A DNA stretch of 53,665 nt from an uncultured Bacilli bacterium (GTDB lineage: Bacteria > Bacillota_I > Bacilli_A > RF39 > UBA660), in NCBI GenBank assembly GCA_947624955.1, contig CANQMM010000004.1:1-53665 (forward strand), given 5' to 3'. The notes under the pieces were generated by a model. The model had not been told where the DNA came from and made no database searches. It saw only the letters and a program-made list of their open reading frames with translations. Below, piece after piece: positions 18,367-26,629 of the stretch (position 1 is the stretch's first letter; every line of letters starts with the position of its first letter). A program made the position numbers and the translations under genes.

Positions 18367-19718
18367 TCTTCTTCTTCCTTATCTGTGGCAATATAATTTC
18401 TAAAATTACTCATACTTAATTCAAATAATAATTGGAATTTACCTGTTGAACCTTTACGATGCTTAGCAATGATAATATCACATGGAACATTTTTTTCTTT
18501 ATTGAGTTCTTCTTTAGCTTTAAAATAATCTTTACGATTGATAAATAGAACCATATCGGCATCTTGCTCGATAGCACCGGATTCACGTAAGTCGGCAAGC
18601 ATCGGTTGATTGTTTTCCCTTCGTTCAGCATTACGGGAAAGTTGGGCAAGAGCAATAACTGGAACTTTTAATTCCATTGCCATCGTCTTGAAGGCGCGGG
18701 AAATATCAGCAACTTCTTGTTGCCGAGAGTCCGGACGATGACCACCGGAGGTTACTAATTGCAAGTAGTCGATAACTACTAAACCGAGACCTTTATCTTG
18801 GTTGGCTAGACGGCGACATTTAGCACGTATTTCGGCAGCGGTAATACTAGCATTATCTTCAATATAAATATTCGTCTTGCTTAATTGACTAGTGGCTTCA
18901 TTATATTTTTTCCAATCAGTATGTTGCATTTGGCCGGTTTGGAGTTTATAACCATCGATTCCGCCGGTAGCTTGGATCATTCGGTTAACTAATTGTTCAG
19001 CAGGCATTTCAAGGTTGAAAATGGCCACCGCTTTGTCAGTGGAAAAGGCGGCATTTACTGCAATGTTTAAAGCAAAAGCAGTTTTACCCATACCTGGACG
19101 AGCAGCGATGATGATTAATTCCCCTTCGTGTAACCCGGCAGTAGCTTTATCTAGTTCATAAAAACCTGTTTCAATACCGGTGATTAGTTGTTTATTTTGC
19201 GCAAGTTGTTCTAGACGTTCTTTAGCATTACCGAGGACAGTTTTAATCGGGACAAATTCACTCGTTTGCCGTGTCCGAATGACGTTTAGAATATTTTTTT
19301 CAGCATTATCTAAAAGACTTGTAACATCTTCGTCAGTTTCATAAGCTTCGGTAACAATGCCCGTAGCGGTATCGATTAAATTACGAATTATCGTTTTCTC
19401 TTTAATAATTTTAATATAGTAATCAATATTCGCGGTAGTAGCAACGGAATCGATAATTTCACTAATGTATTCTAAACCGCCGACAGCATTTAATTCTTTT
19501 TTCTTATCAAGTTCTTCTTTAATTGTCGTGATATCTAGAGGAACTTTAGCTTGATAGAGATTACATATAGCTTCAAAGATTTTGCGGTGTTGTTCAAAAT
19601 AGAACATTTCGGGTAAAACTTCTTCACACACTTTACAAAGAGCACTTTGACTTAAAAAAGCACTACCTAAAACACTCATTTCTGCTTCTTTGTTTTGGGG
19701 CATTTCCCGTGTGGCCAT
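18363..19718 (-). CDS. dnaB: Replicative DNA helicase
   Basis: MPQNKEAEMSVLGSAFL; Walker A ARPGMGKTAFALN; LVVIDYLQLV. Confidence 0.98.
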   Translation of the reverse strand: MATREMPQNKEAEMSVLGSAFLSQSALCKVCEEVLPEMFYFEQHRKIFEAICNLYQAKVPLDITTIKEELDKKKELNAVGGLEYISEIIDSVATTANIDYYIKIIKEKTIIRNLIDTATGIVTEAYETDEDVTSLLDNAEKNILNVIRTRQTSEFVPIKTVLGNAKERLEQLAQNKQLITGIETGFYELDKATAGLHEGELIIIAARPGMGKTAFALNIAVNAAFSTDKAVAIFNLEMPAEQLVNRMIQATGGIDGYKLQTGQMQHTDWKKYNEATSQLSKTNIYIEDNASITAAEIRAKCRRLANQDKGLGLVVIDYLQLVTSGGHRPDSRQQEVADISRAFKTMAMELKVPVIALAQLSRNAERRENNQPMLADLRESGAIEQDADMVLFINRKDYFKAKEELNKEKNVPCDIIIAKHRKGSTGKFQLLFELSMSNFRNYIATDKEEEE

Positions 19719-19726
19719 AACGTCAC

Positions 19727-20167
19727 CTACTTTCTAAGAGTTACTTTTAATTCACAAACAACTTTTTTATGAAGTTGTAATTTGACTTTATGCGTACCTA
19801 AACTATCGATGGCATTATTTAAAATGATGGTCTTCTTATCGATCTTATAACCTAAACGGTGGAGTTCTTCACTAATTTGTTTAGAAGAAATATTTCCAAA
19901 TACTTTATCTTGAGCTCCGGTTTTAACGGTAAATACTAATTCTTTAGTACTCAATTCTTGGGCTATCTTTTCACATTCAGCAATGTAGGCAGCTTCCTCA
20001 TTACTTCTTTTTTCAAGTTGTTTATCTAAAACATCTTTACTACCTTTAGTATAAGGGATAGCAAGACCATTTTTAATTAGGAAATTATTGGCATAACCAT
20101 CACTGACCGTAATGATATCATCTTTCTTACCTTGTTTTTTGACATCTTGTAAAAGAATAACTTTCAT
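19727..20167 (-). CDS. rplI: 50S ribosomal protein L9
   Basis: MKVILLQDVKKQGKKDDIITVSDGYANNFLIKNGLA. Confidence 0.98.
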   Translation of the reverse strand: MKVILLQDVKKQGKKDDIITVSDGYANNFLIKNGLAIPYTKGSKDVLDKQLEKRSNEEAAYIAECEKIAQELSTKELVFTVKTGAQDKVFGNISSKQISEELHRLGYKIDKKTIILNNAIDSLGTHKVKLQLHKKVVCELKVTLRK

Positions 20168-20254
20168 CTAAACCACTCCTCGTTCTTTTAAGTTCGATAA
20201 TATTATAGCAAAAACATTTAAAAAAATATAGGTGTTAGTAATAGGGGAGTGAAG

Positions 20255-20284
20255 GAAAAAGAAAAGATGAGTTTTCATAACTCA
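20255..20284 (-). terminator. Terminator downstream of the 642-aa gene and its pseudogene
   Basis: Minus strand TGAGTT-ATGAA-AACTCA then TCTTTTCTTTTTCC. Confidence 0.6.
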
Positions 20285-20320
20285 ACTTTACGAATAATTA
20301 ACTAAAATATAGTCATATAT

Positions 20321-20688
20321 TTAAGAACTCTTACCGGACTTAGGATTAGTATAACTTAATTTAGGACCGTTTTTTTCTTCTTGATGGGCAACAGCATACT
20401 TTACTTTTTTATAAATAGCTGCTAAAGCTTTAAGCTGTTTTTCATTAGGTCTTTTCGGTATACCACAGTATCGAGGGTGACACCTTCTTTTAAGCTAAAA
20501 TCCATATTTTGGGATAACGTTATATAGTTTCCAAAATATGGCCATAAGTCTTTAGTATCGTGAAATAAATACGCGTTTAGTGCTCGGCATATATCATTAA
20601 TTATTAAACTTAAAATGCTATGTTCAATATAACCATATTTAGCTAGAGCACCGGCAACAATCTGATGGTAATTTAATTTATCTCTTTT
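20321..20688 (-). pseudogene. Internally deleted paralog of the adjacent 642-aa protein
   Basis: Minus strand encodes HQIVAGALAKYGYIEHSILSLIINDICRALNAYLF..LKEGVTLDTV (N-terminal homology), then in another frame PKRPNEKQLKALAAIYKKVKYAVAHQEEKNG..GKSS* (C-terminal homology). Confidence 0.8.
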
Positions 20689-22617
20689 CTAATTATTGTT
20701 GTTGTTTGTAGTAAACAATAATTTTTTTGAATCTTCAGCTTTTTTGTGGGCTGCATCAATAAGTGGTGGCAGTACATAAGCAATTCTTTTATATAGAGCA
20801 CCAAGAGCTTTGGCTTGATTGTCATTGGGTCTTTTAGGGGTGCTATTTAAACTTTCATATTTCGTAGTGTATAAACCGACGGCCTCAGGAGGAAGGAGTG
20901 TTCCTTTTTTCGAAGTTGTTTGGATTTGAAAAACTCTAATCTCTTCTTTTTTGCTGACCTTTGGAAAAGTTAAAGCACTAATAGGATGACCATTAAATAA
21001 AAATTCTACTCTTACGCCATCACTATTTTCTTTTATTCTTAAGTCTTTTAAACTAGTTGATATTAAATAGCGAGATTTTAAATAGTTTTTAACAATTCCC
21101 GTAGCTTCATCGAAATCGGCGATGGCTTCAAGATGGGCTTGTTCTTTTTGATAAGCGGCTTTTCGCTCAGCTTCTTGGGCTTCTTCTTGACGGCGTTTAA
21201 CTTCTTCAAACTCGGCATTTCTTTCGGCAATCGTCTTATAATTAAAATCAGTTAAAGGTGGTTTCCCCATCTTAATTAAAGCTTGATTATAAATTTCAAC
21301 AGCAGACATTAAAACATTTAAGTATTCTAAATCTATGGATCTTGATTGGTAATCTGTTTGTTGACTATAGGAGTTCAAGATCTTAGAATCTACCATATGA
21401 GTTGCGGAATCGGGAGCAAGCTTACCACCAAATACATATCGATAATTCCAAACTTCACCATTTTTAGGCTTAGGACCGAGGGTTGATACGACATCTTCGT
21501 CTCTAGTTAGTAATAAAGTTAATTCACGGCCGGTGTCTTTGCATTGCTCCGTACTCTCTTTGTTTAACTCTAATAGATGATGCGAGCAAGATAGCGTTAC
21601 GATGATAATGTCATATGCTCCCAATTCATTTCTAACATAGTCGTTTAAGGCCTCATTACTATCGATGCGATAGGTGATATCAAGTCCTAAGGAATGGGCG
21701 ATGCCTTTAACTACTTCCGGATTTTCTCCATATTGTTTAGTACCTAAAAGCAAAATTTTTAAGTGGTTTTTTTCGGTAGGAAGAGGTAAGCGATTAGGGT
21801 TTATGTAATCGGTATATGGGGAGAATGGTTTAGAAGGTAAGACTCTAGCAAAGAAATGGTTGCTCATCATATTTTTAATAATGGTATCAAAGATTACCTT
21901 TGAAGATGGATCTTCAACATTCCAAGAAAATTTGCGAAGATTATCAACTACGTGGGTGAAGTAAGTTGGATGGCCATTGTTGTTGTATCGCTTGAAACTC
22001 GCAGTGGCAAAAATTAAATGGCTTTTAGTGGATACATCATTGTCTAATCTAGATGGTCCCAATAATTCAGTGGTACATTGATGCCCTCGTATAACTAAAT
22101 GATAGCTATCTAATTCTTCATAATGCTCGTCAAAATAACGCTCAGCGCGATTAACTGATTTAAAGTAATTAACTTTTTGAAAACCATACTTAAGTAAAGC
22201 ATCGTAGTCAGCTTCTTGGTCACTGATTAGTAAAACATTGAGATTTTCTAAAGCAAACTTTTTAGTTTTAGCAAAACGCCCATCTTTAGCATATTTATCT
22301 ACAGGAAGAGAATTAAAATAATTTAAGACTTGCGAAGAGCACATACTAGTTAATTTTTCTCTTACAGTTATACCTTCCTCTTTAATAACCGTATCTAAGT
22401 CAAAACCTTCTTTAAATACAAAATTACCACTATCTGTCATTTTAACACATTTAGCTTCCTCTAAAAAGAAAACATAATAACCTTTTAGGGTACAATCAAG
22501 AGCAGCTTGTAAATCCACACATATTAAGTTCAATTCATAATTTTCAATGTGACCAAATCTTAGCATAGCTCCCGCTAAGATCTCATTATAAGTAACAATA
22601 GGTTTTTCTGCCATCAT
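20689..22617 (-). CDS. Uncharacterised 642-aa protein with two Rossmann/DUF2325-like segments
   Basis: Long ORF; LNVLLISDQEADYDALLKYGFQKVNYF and LKILLLGTKQYGENPEVVKGIAHSLGLDITYRI..DIIIVTLSCSHH. Confidence 0.7.
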   Translation of the reverse strand: MMAEKPIVTYNEILAGAMLRFGHIENYELNLICVDLQAALDCTLKGYYVFFLEEAKCVKMTDSGNFVFKEGFDLDTVIKEEGITVREKLTSMCSSQVLNYFNSLPVDKYAKDGRFAKTKKFALENLNVLLISDQEADYDALLKYGFQKVNYFKSVNRAERYFDEHYEELDSYHLVIRGHQCTTELLGPSRLDNDVSTKSHLIFATASFKRYNNNGHPTYFTHVVDNLRKFSWNVEDPSSKVIFDTIIKNMMSNHFFARVLPSKPFSPYTDYINPNRLPLPTEKNHLKILLLGTKQYGENPEVVKGIAHSLGLDITYRIDSNEALNDYVRNELGAYDIIIVTLSCSHHLLELNKESTEQCKDTGRELTLLLTRDEDVVSTLGPKPKNGEVWNYRYVFGGKLAPDSATHMVDSKILNSYSQQTDYQSRSIDLEYLNVLMSAVEIYNQALIKMGKPPLTDFNYKTIAERNAEFEEVKRRQEEAQEAERKAAYQKEQAHLEAIADFDEATGIVKNYLKSRYLISTSLKDLRIKENSDGVRVEFLFNGHPISALTFPKVSKKEEIRVFQIQTTSKKGTLLPPEAVGLYTTKYESLNSTPKRPNDNQAKALGALYKRIAYVLPPLIDAAHKKAEDSKKLLFTTNNNNN

Positions 22618-22731
22618 ACCATCTCCTTTTAATGGTTTTTATTCTAGCATAATTTATCATAAATGTATATCATTTTTAAATTAGGCAAATTCATATTGAA
22701 GTTATGATATAATTTAATAGAAGGTGGTTAA

Positions 22732-24084
22732 ATGTATAAAAATAAAAAGATTTTTATACTAGGAATGGCAAGAAGCGGATATGCCGTTGCTAAACTATTA
22801 AGTAAAGACAATGCAGTCTTAGTTACAGATTGTAAAAATCAAAATGAAGAACACGTTAATGATTTGGCAAAACGAGGCGTTGACGTAGTAATTACAGAAG
22901 AGCCATTGGGATTACTCGATGAGTCTTTTGATGTTATGGTAAAAAATCCGGGGATTAAGTATAATCATCCGTGTGTTATAAAAGCTCGGGAGTTAGATAT
23001 TCCGGTAATTAATGAATTAGAAGTCGCTTACGAATACTTAAATGAAGGCATCAATATTATTGGCGTTACCGGATCAAATGGCAAGACAACGACAACAACA
23101 TTAATCTATGAAATTATGAAGAGGGCTTTAAGTAATGTCTATTTAGCCGGAAATATCGGAACACCTCTATGTGAAATTGTCGAAAGTATACCCAAGGATA
23201 GTTATCTAGTTATGGAAATCAGTGATCATCAACTATGCGATATGTACCGGTTTAAAACGAATGTCAGTGTAATTACCAATATTAGTGAAACCCATCTAGA
23301 TTTTCACGATAGTTATGATAGATATAAATTAATGAAAAAAAGAATTTTTAATAATTTAGAGAGCAAGGATTTAGGAGTAATTAATAAAGATAATGCCGAA
23401 TGTTTAGAAATAAGTAAAGATGTAGATTGTCAGAAAGAGTATTTCTCAAGATTAGAGACGGGTGATTGCTTCTACCAAGATGGGATAATTTATTATCAAG
23501 GGGAAGCGGTTATCGATACAAGTAAGTTAATGATTAAAGGATATCATAATTACGAGAATATAATGGCCGCGATATTAGTTTGTAAACATTATGGCATAAG
23601 TAGTGATATAATTAGAGAGGTTATATATAATTTTAAAGGCGTAGAACATCGTTTAGAGTTTGTGAAATGTCTACGGGGAAGAGAAATATATAATGATAGT
23701 AAAAGTACAAATGTTGAATCGACAAAAGTGGCTTTAAAATCTTTTACTAAACCAATTGTCCTCATATTAGGAGGACTAGATAGAGGGCATTCTTTTAATG
23801 ATTTAGTAGAGGATATGGGTCAGATTAAATTAGTGGTCTGTTATGGAGAAACCAAAGAGAGGATTAAAAACTTTTGTGAGGCGAATGGCTTTTCCGTAAT
23901 AGTGGTTGATAATTTAGTAGAAGCAACAAAAACTGCTTATGACAAGTCAGCGGAAGGGGACATTATTTTGTTATCACCGGCTTGTGCTTCGTGGGATCAG
24001 TTTAATTGCTTTGAAGAAAGAGGAGAACTTTTTAAAAAGACAGTGGAAAGTTTAGGTGAAGATGATGGAATTAAAGAACTATAA
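22732..24084 (+). CDS. murD: UDP-N-acetylmuramoylalanine--D-glutamate ligase
   Basis: GITGSNGKTTTTTLIYEI-type motif (GVTGSNGKTTTTT), LILGGLDRGHSFNDL, LLSPACASWDQFNCFEERGELF. Confidence 0.97.
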   Translation: MYKNKKIFILGMARSGYAVAKLLSKDNAVLVTDCKNQNEEHVNDLAKRGVDVVITEEPLGLLDESFDVMVKNPGIKYNHPCVIKARELDIPVINELEVAYEYLNEGINIIGVTGSNGKTTTTTLIYEIMKRALSNVYLAGNIGTPLCEIVESIPKDSYLVMEISDHQLCDMYRFKTNVSVITNISETHLDFHDSYDRYKLMKKRIFNNLESKDLGVINKDNAECLEISKDVDCQKEYFSRLETGDCFYQDGIIYYQGEAVIDTSKLMIKGYHNYENIMAAILVCKHYGISSDIIREVIYNFKGVEHRLEFVKCLRGREIYNDSKSTNVESTKVALKSFTKPIVLILGGLDRGHSFNDLVEDMGQIKLVVCYGETKERIKNFCEANGFSVIVVDNLVEATKTAYDKSAEGDIILLSPACASWDQFNCFEERGELFKKTVESLGEDDGIKEL

Positions 24085-25441
24085 AAATATTTATATGTGT
24101 GGAATTGGTGGCATTAGTATGAGTGGAATTGCCGAAATTCTAATTAACTGGGGCTTTAAAGTCATTGGTAGTGATGGGGTAAGTTCTAATATTACGCAAA
24201 TGCTTGAAGATAAAGGAGTTAAGGTATTTATAGGGCAGAAAGCCGAAAATATCACTGACGATATCGATTTATTTGTTTATACTGCCGCTATAAAAGAAGA
24301 TAATCCGGAAAGAGTAGAAGCTAAAAGACGCAATATACCGATGATTGAAAGAGGGGAATTCTTAGGGGAATTAACGAAATTATTTAAATATACTATTGGT
24401 ATTAGTGGGACGCACGGGAAGACGACAACGACGTCGATGGTATCGTGTATCTTTTTACAAGCAAAGATGGATCCGACAATTCAAGTGGGAAGTTTATTAA
24501 AACAGATAGAGGGAAATTACCGGGTAGGTAAAAGTGATTATTTTATAATTGAAGCTTGTGAATATTGTGATAGTTTTTTAAATTTTAAAGAACATTGTGC
24601 TTTAGTTACCAACATCGATAATGACCATTTGGATTACTTTAAAAATATTGATAATATCATTAAGTCTTTTAAAAAGTATGTAGCAATGTTACCAAAAGAT
24701 GGGTATTTAATCGTTAATAAAGATGATGAAAATGCGATGCAGATTGTGGATAGCACAGAAGCCCAAGTTATTACTTATAGTATTTCTGGGGGAGCGATGG
24801 TTGTCGGGAAGAATATTAAGATATTTGATGATGGTTGTGGAGAATTTGACCTTTATCAACAAGATAATTTACTAGGTACGATTAGTTTAAATGTTCCGGG
24901 AATTCATAATGTCTCTAATGCTGTAGGAGCTTGCGCCTTAGCTCTTGCTTATAAAATCCCTTTCGAAAGTATTAAAAAAGGTTTAGAAGATTATCGTGGC
25001 GCGAGTAGAAGATTAGAATATAAAGGTAAATTCAAAGGTGCTAAAGTATATGATGATTATGGACATCATCCTACGGAAATAAAAGCCACAGTCGATGCTT
25101 TAAAAAATACTATTTATAATAAGTCTTGGGTAATATTTGAACCCCATACATATAGTAGAGCTTTTGAACATAAGGAAAGTTTTGCGAAGTCTTTAGCACC
25201 TTTTGATAATATTATCGTTATGGATATCTATGCAGCAAGAGAGGTTAATACTTATGGAATTACGCCGGATGATATAGTTAAGGAAATTAAACCCCTTAAT
25301 AGTAATGTCATCTATATAAGTGATTATGATGAGATAGTCGATTATTTGGCGCAAAGAGTCGAAGAAGATGACTTAATATTAACTTTAGGAGCGGGTAATG
25401 TTACCAAGATTGCCACAAAGTTAATTAATGGGGATAAGTAA
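24056..25441 (+). CDS. murC: UDP-N-acetylmuramate--L-alanine ligase; true start probably ATG 24062 or 24065
   Basis: YMCGIGGISMSGIAEIL, SGTHGKTTTTSM, DDYGHHPTEIKAT. Confidence 0.97.
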   Translation: MKMMELKNYKNIYMCGIGGISMSGIAEILINWGFKVIGSDGVSSNITQMLEDKGVKVFIGQKAENITDDIDLFVYTAAIKEDNPERVEAKRRNIPMIERGEFLGELTKLFKYTIGISGTHGKTTTTSMVSCIFLQAKMDPTIQVGSLLKQIEGNYRVGKSDYFIIEACEYCDSFLNFKEHCALVTNIDNDHLDYFKNIDNIIKSFKKYVAMLPKDGYLIVNKDDENAMQIVDSTEAQVITYSISGGAMVVGKNIKIFDDGCGEFDLYQQDNLLGTISLNVPGIHNVSNAVGACALALAYKIPFESIKKGLEDYRGASRRLEYKGKFKGAKVYDDYGHHPTEIKATVDALKNTIYNKSWVIFEPHTYSRAFEHKESFAKSLAPFDNIIVMDIYAAREVNTYGITPDDIVKEIKPLNSNVIYISDYDEIVDYLAQRVEEDDLILTLGAGNVTKIATKLINGDK

Positions 25442-25499
25442 GAAGTTATCAACATAAAAAGCCCTTAATTTGAAGTGCTCTTTTAATATGTTTAAATAA

Positions 25500-26477
25500 T
25501 CAATCCTGTTCTATGTTTAGATGAAGACACTTAACATCTTTTTCAAATTCGGCTTTGGCCTTGGCAACATCTATTTTATCTTCGAGATTAAGGTGTTTAA
25601 TGGCTGCTTCAAAGTCTTTAGCTAAATTTTCTCCCCTAATACCCATACTACGTGGTTGATCAAAGAAGATGTCATCTTTTCCTAAATTAAGGGCTTTCCT
25701 TACAAAAGACTCATCACAGGTTGAGCCATAGCCGTCAGACCAATCTTCAGTGACATCTAAAGTCTCTAAAATACGAAATAAAATTCTTCTTAAAAATTCC
25801 ACGTGACATAACGTTTTATATAATGCTGCCATATTTAAACGTTCACCATATCTTTTGACTTGAACAATAAGGTGGATAAGTTCTTTGCCCTTACTACTTA
25901 ATTCGAAGGTATCTAGATCGACGTTATACCCAGCGTTTTCTAAAGCTTTTAAAATATTCGTAATGATGATGGCACGGTTCAATACTTGAGCTTTAGTAGT
26001 ACCCCAATAGTAAGAAAGCAAGACGTGAATACGGATAAATCTTGGCTTTTTGATTCTTTCTTCGGTTTCATAACATAGAGGGTTACCCTGACTGTAGGCG
26101 GGAATATTTAAGTGTCCACCCGCAACGGTTCCAACTGTGCGATATTTATGAACTTCTCTTAAACTGGCACTATTTAAATCTTTTTGAAGAGTAAGAAATT
26201 CTTCATAACCAGGATCGACTTCACTTACTAAATCTTCAACCGCTTCATCATATGGTTTACCTGCAAAACCACTAGAATTTTCAACGCTATAAAGAGTAGT
26301 AAAGACTTCACTATTAGTTACGGGTTTACTCTTTAAATATTTATATAGATCATAAAGGTTGTTAAATCTAGCTGTGTACATAACATATTCTCTATCACCA
26401 ACATAGCATTCTTGTGGTTCAAAAATGTTATCAGGAAAATTAATTTGATTTTCACGACTACTTCTAACTATTTTCAT
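25500..26477 (-). CDS. VWA-like protein resembling the phage DUF7192 family; coding frame probably extends to 26624
   Basis: GGHLNIPAYSQGNPLCY and RIHVLLSYYWGTTKAQVLNRAIIITNILKALENAGYNVDL patterns; operon with MoxR-like AAA ATPase. Confidence 0.65.
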   Translation of the reverse strand: MKIVRSSRENQINFPDNIFEPQECYVGDREYVMYTARFNNLYDLYKYLKSKPVTNSEVFTTLYSVENSSGFAGKPYDEAVEDLVSEVDPGYEEFLTLQKDLNSASLREVHKYRTVGTVAGGHLNIPAYSQGNPLCYETEERIKKPRFIRIHVLLSYYWGTTKAQVLNRAIIITNILKALENAGYNVDLDTFELSSKGKELIHLIVQVKRYGERLNMAALYKTLCHVEFLRRILFRILETLDVTEDWSDGYGSTCDESFVRKALNLGKDDIFFDQPRSMGIRGENLAKDFEAAIKHLNLEDKIDVAKAKAEFEKDVKCLHLNIEQD

Positions 26478-26629
26478 TTCTTTAGGTTCACCCTCTTCGG
26501 GAACTGCCTCTTGGAGTTCCGCCTCTTCAACTGTTTCTTCTAAATCTTCGACTATTTTTTCTTCATTAATTAATTTTTGAATTAATTTTTTTAATAACTC
26601 TAAATATTCACGAGCAGATTTTATGGTGT

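Noticed and set aside
18416-18655. 79-aa minus-strand ORF inside dnaB
   Set aside because: Alternative-frame shadow of the dnaB coding sequence
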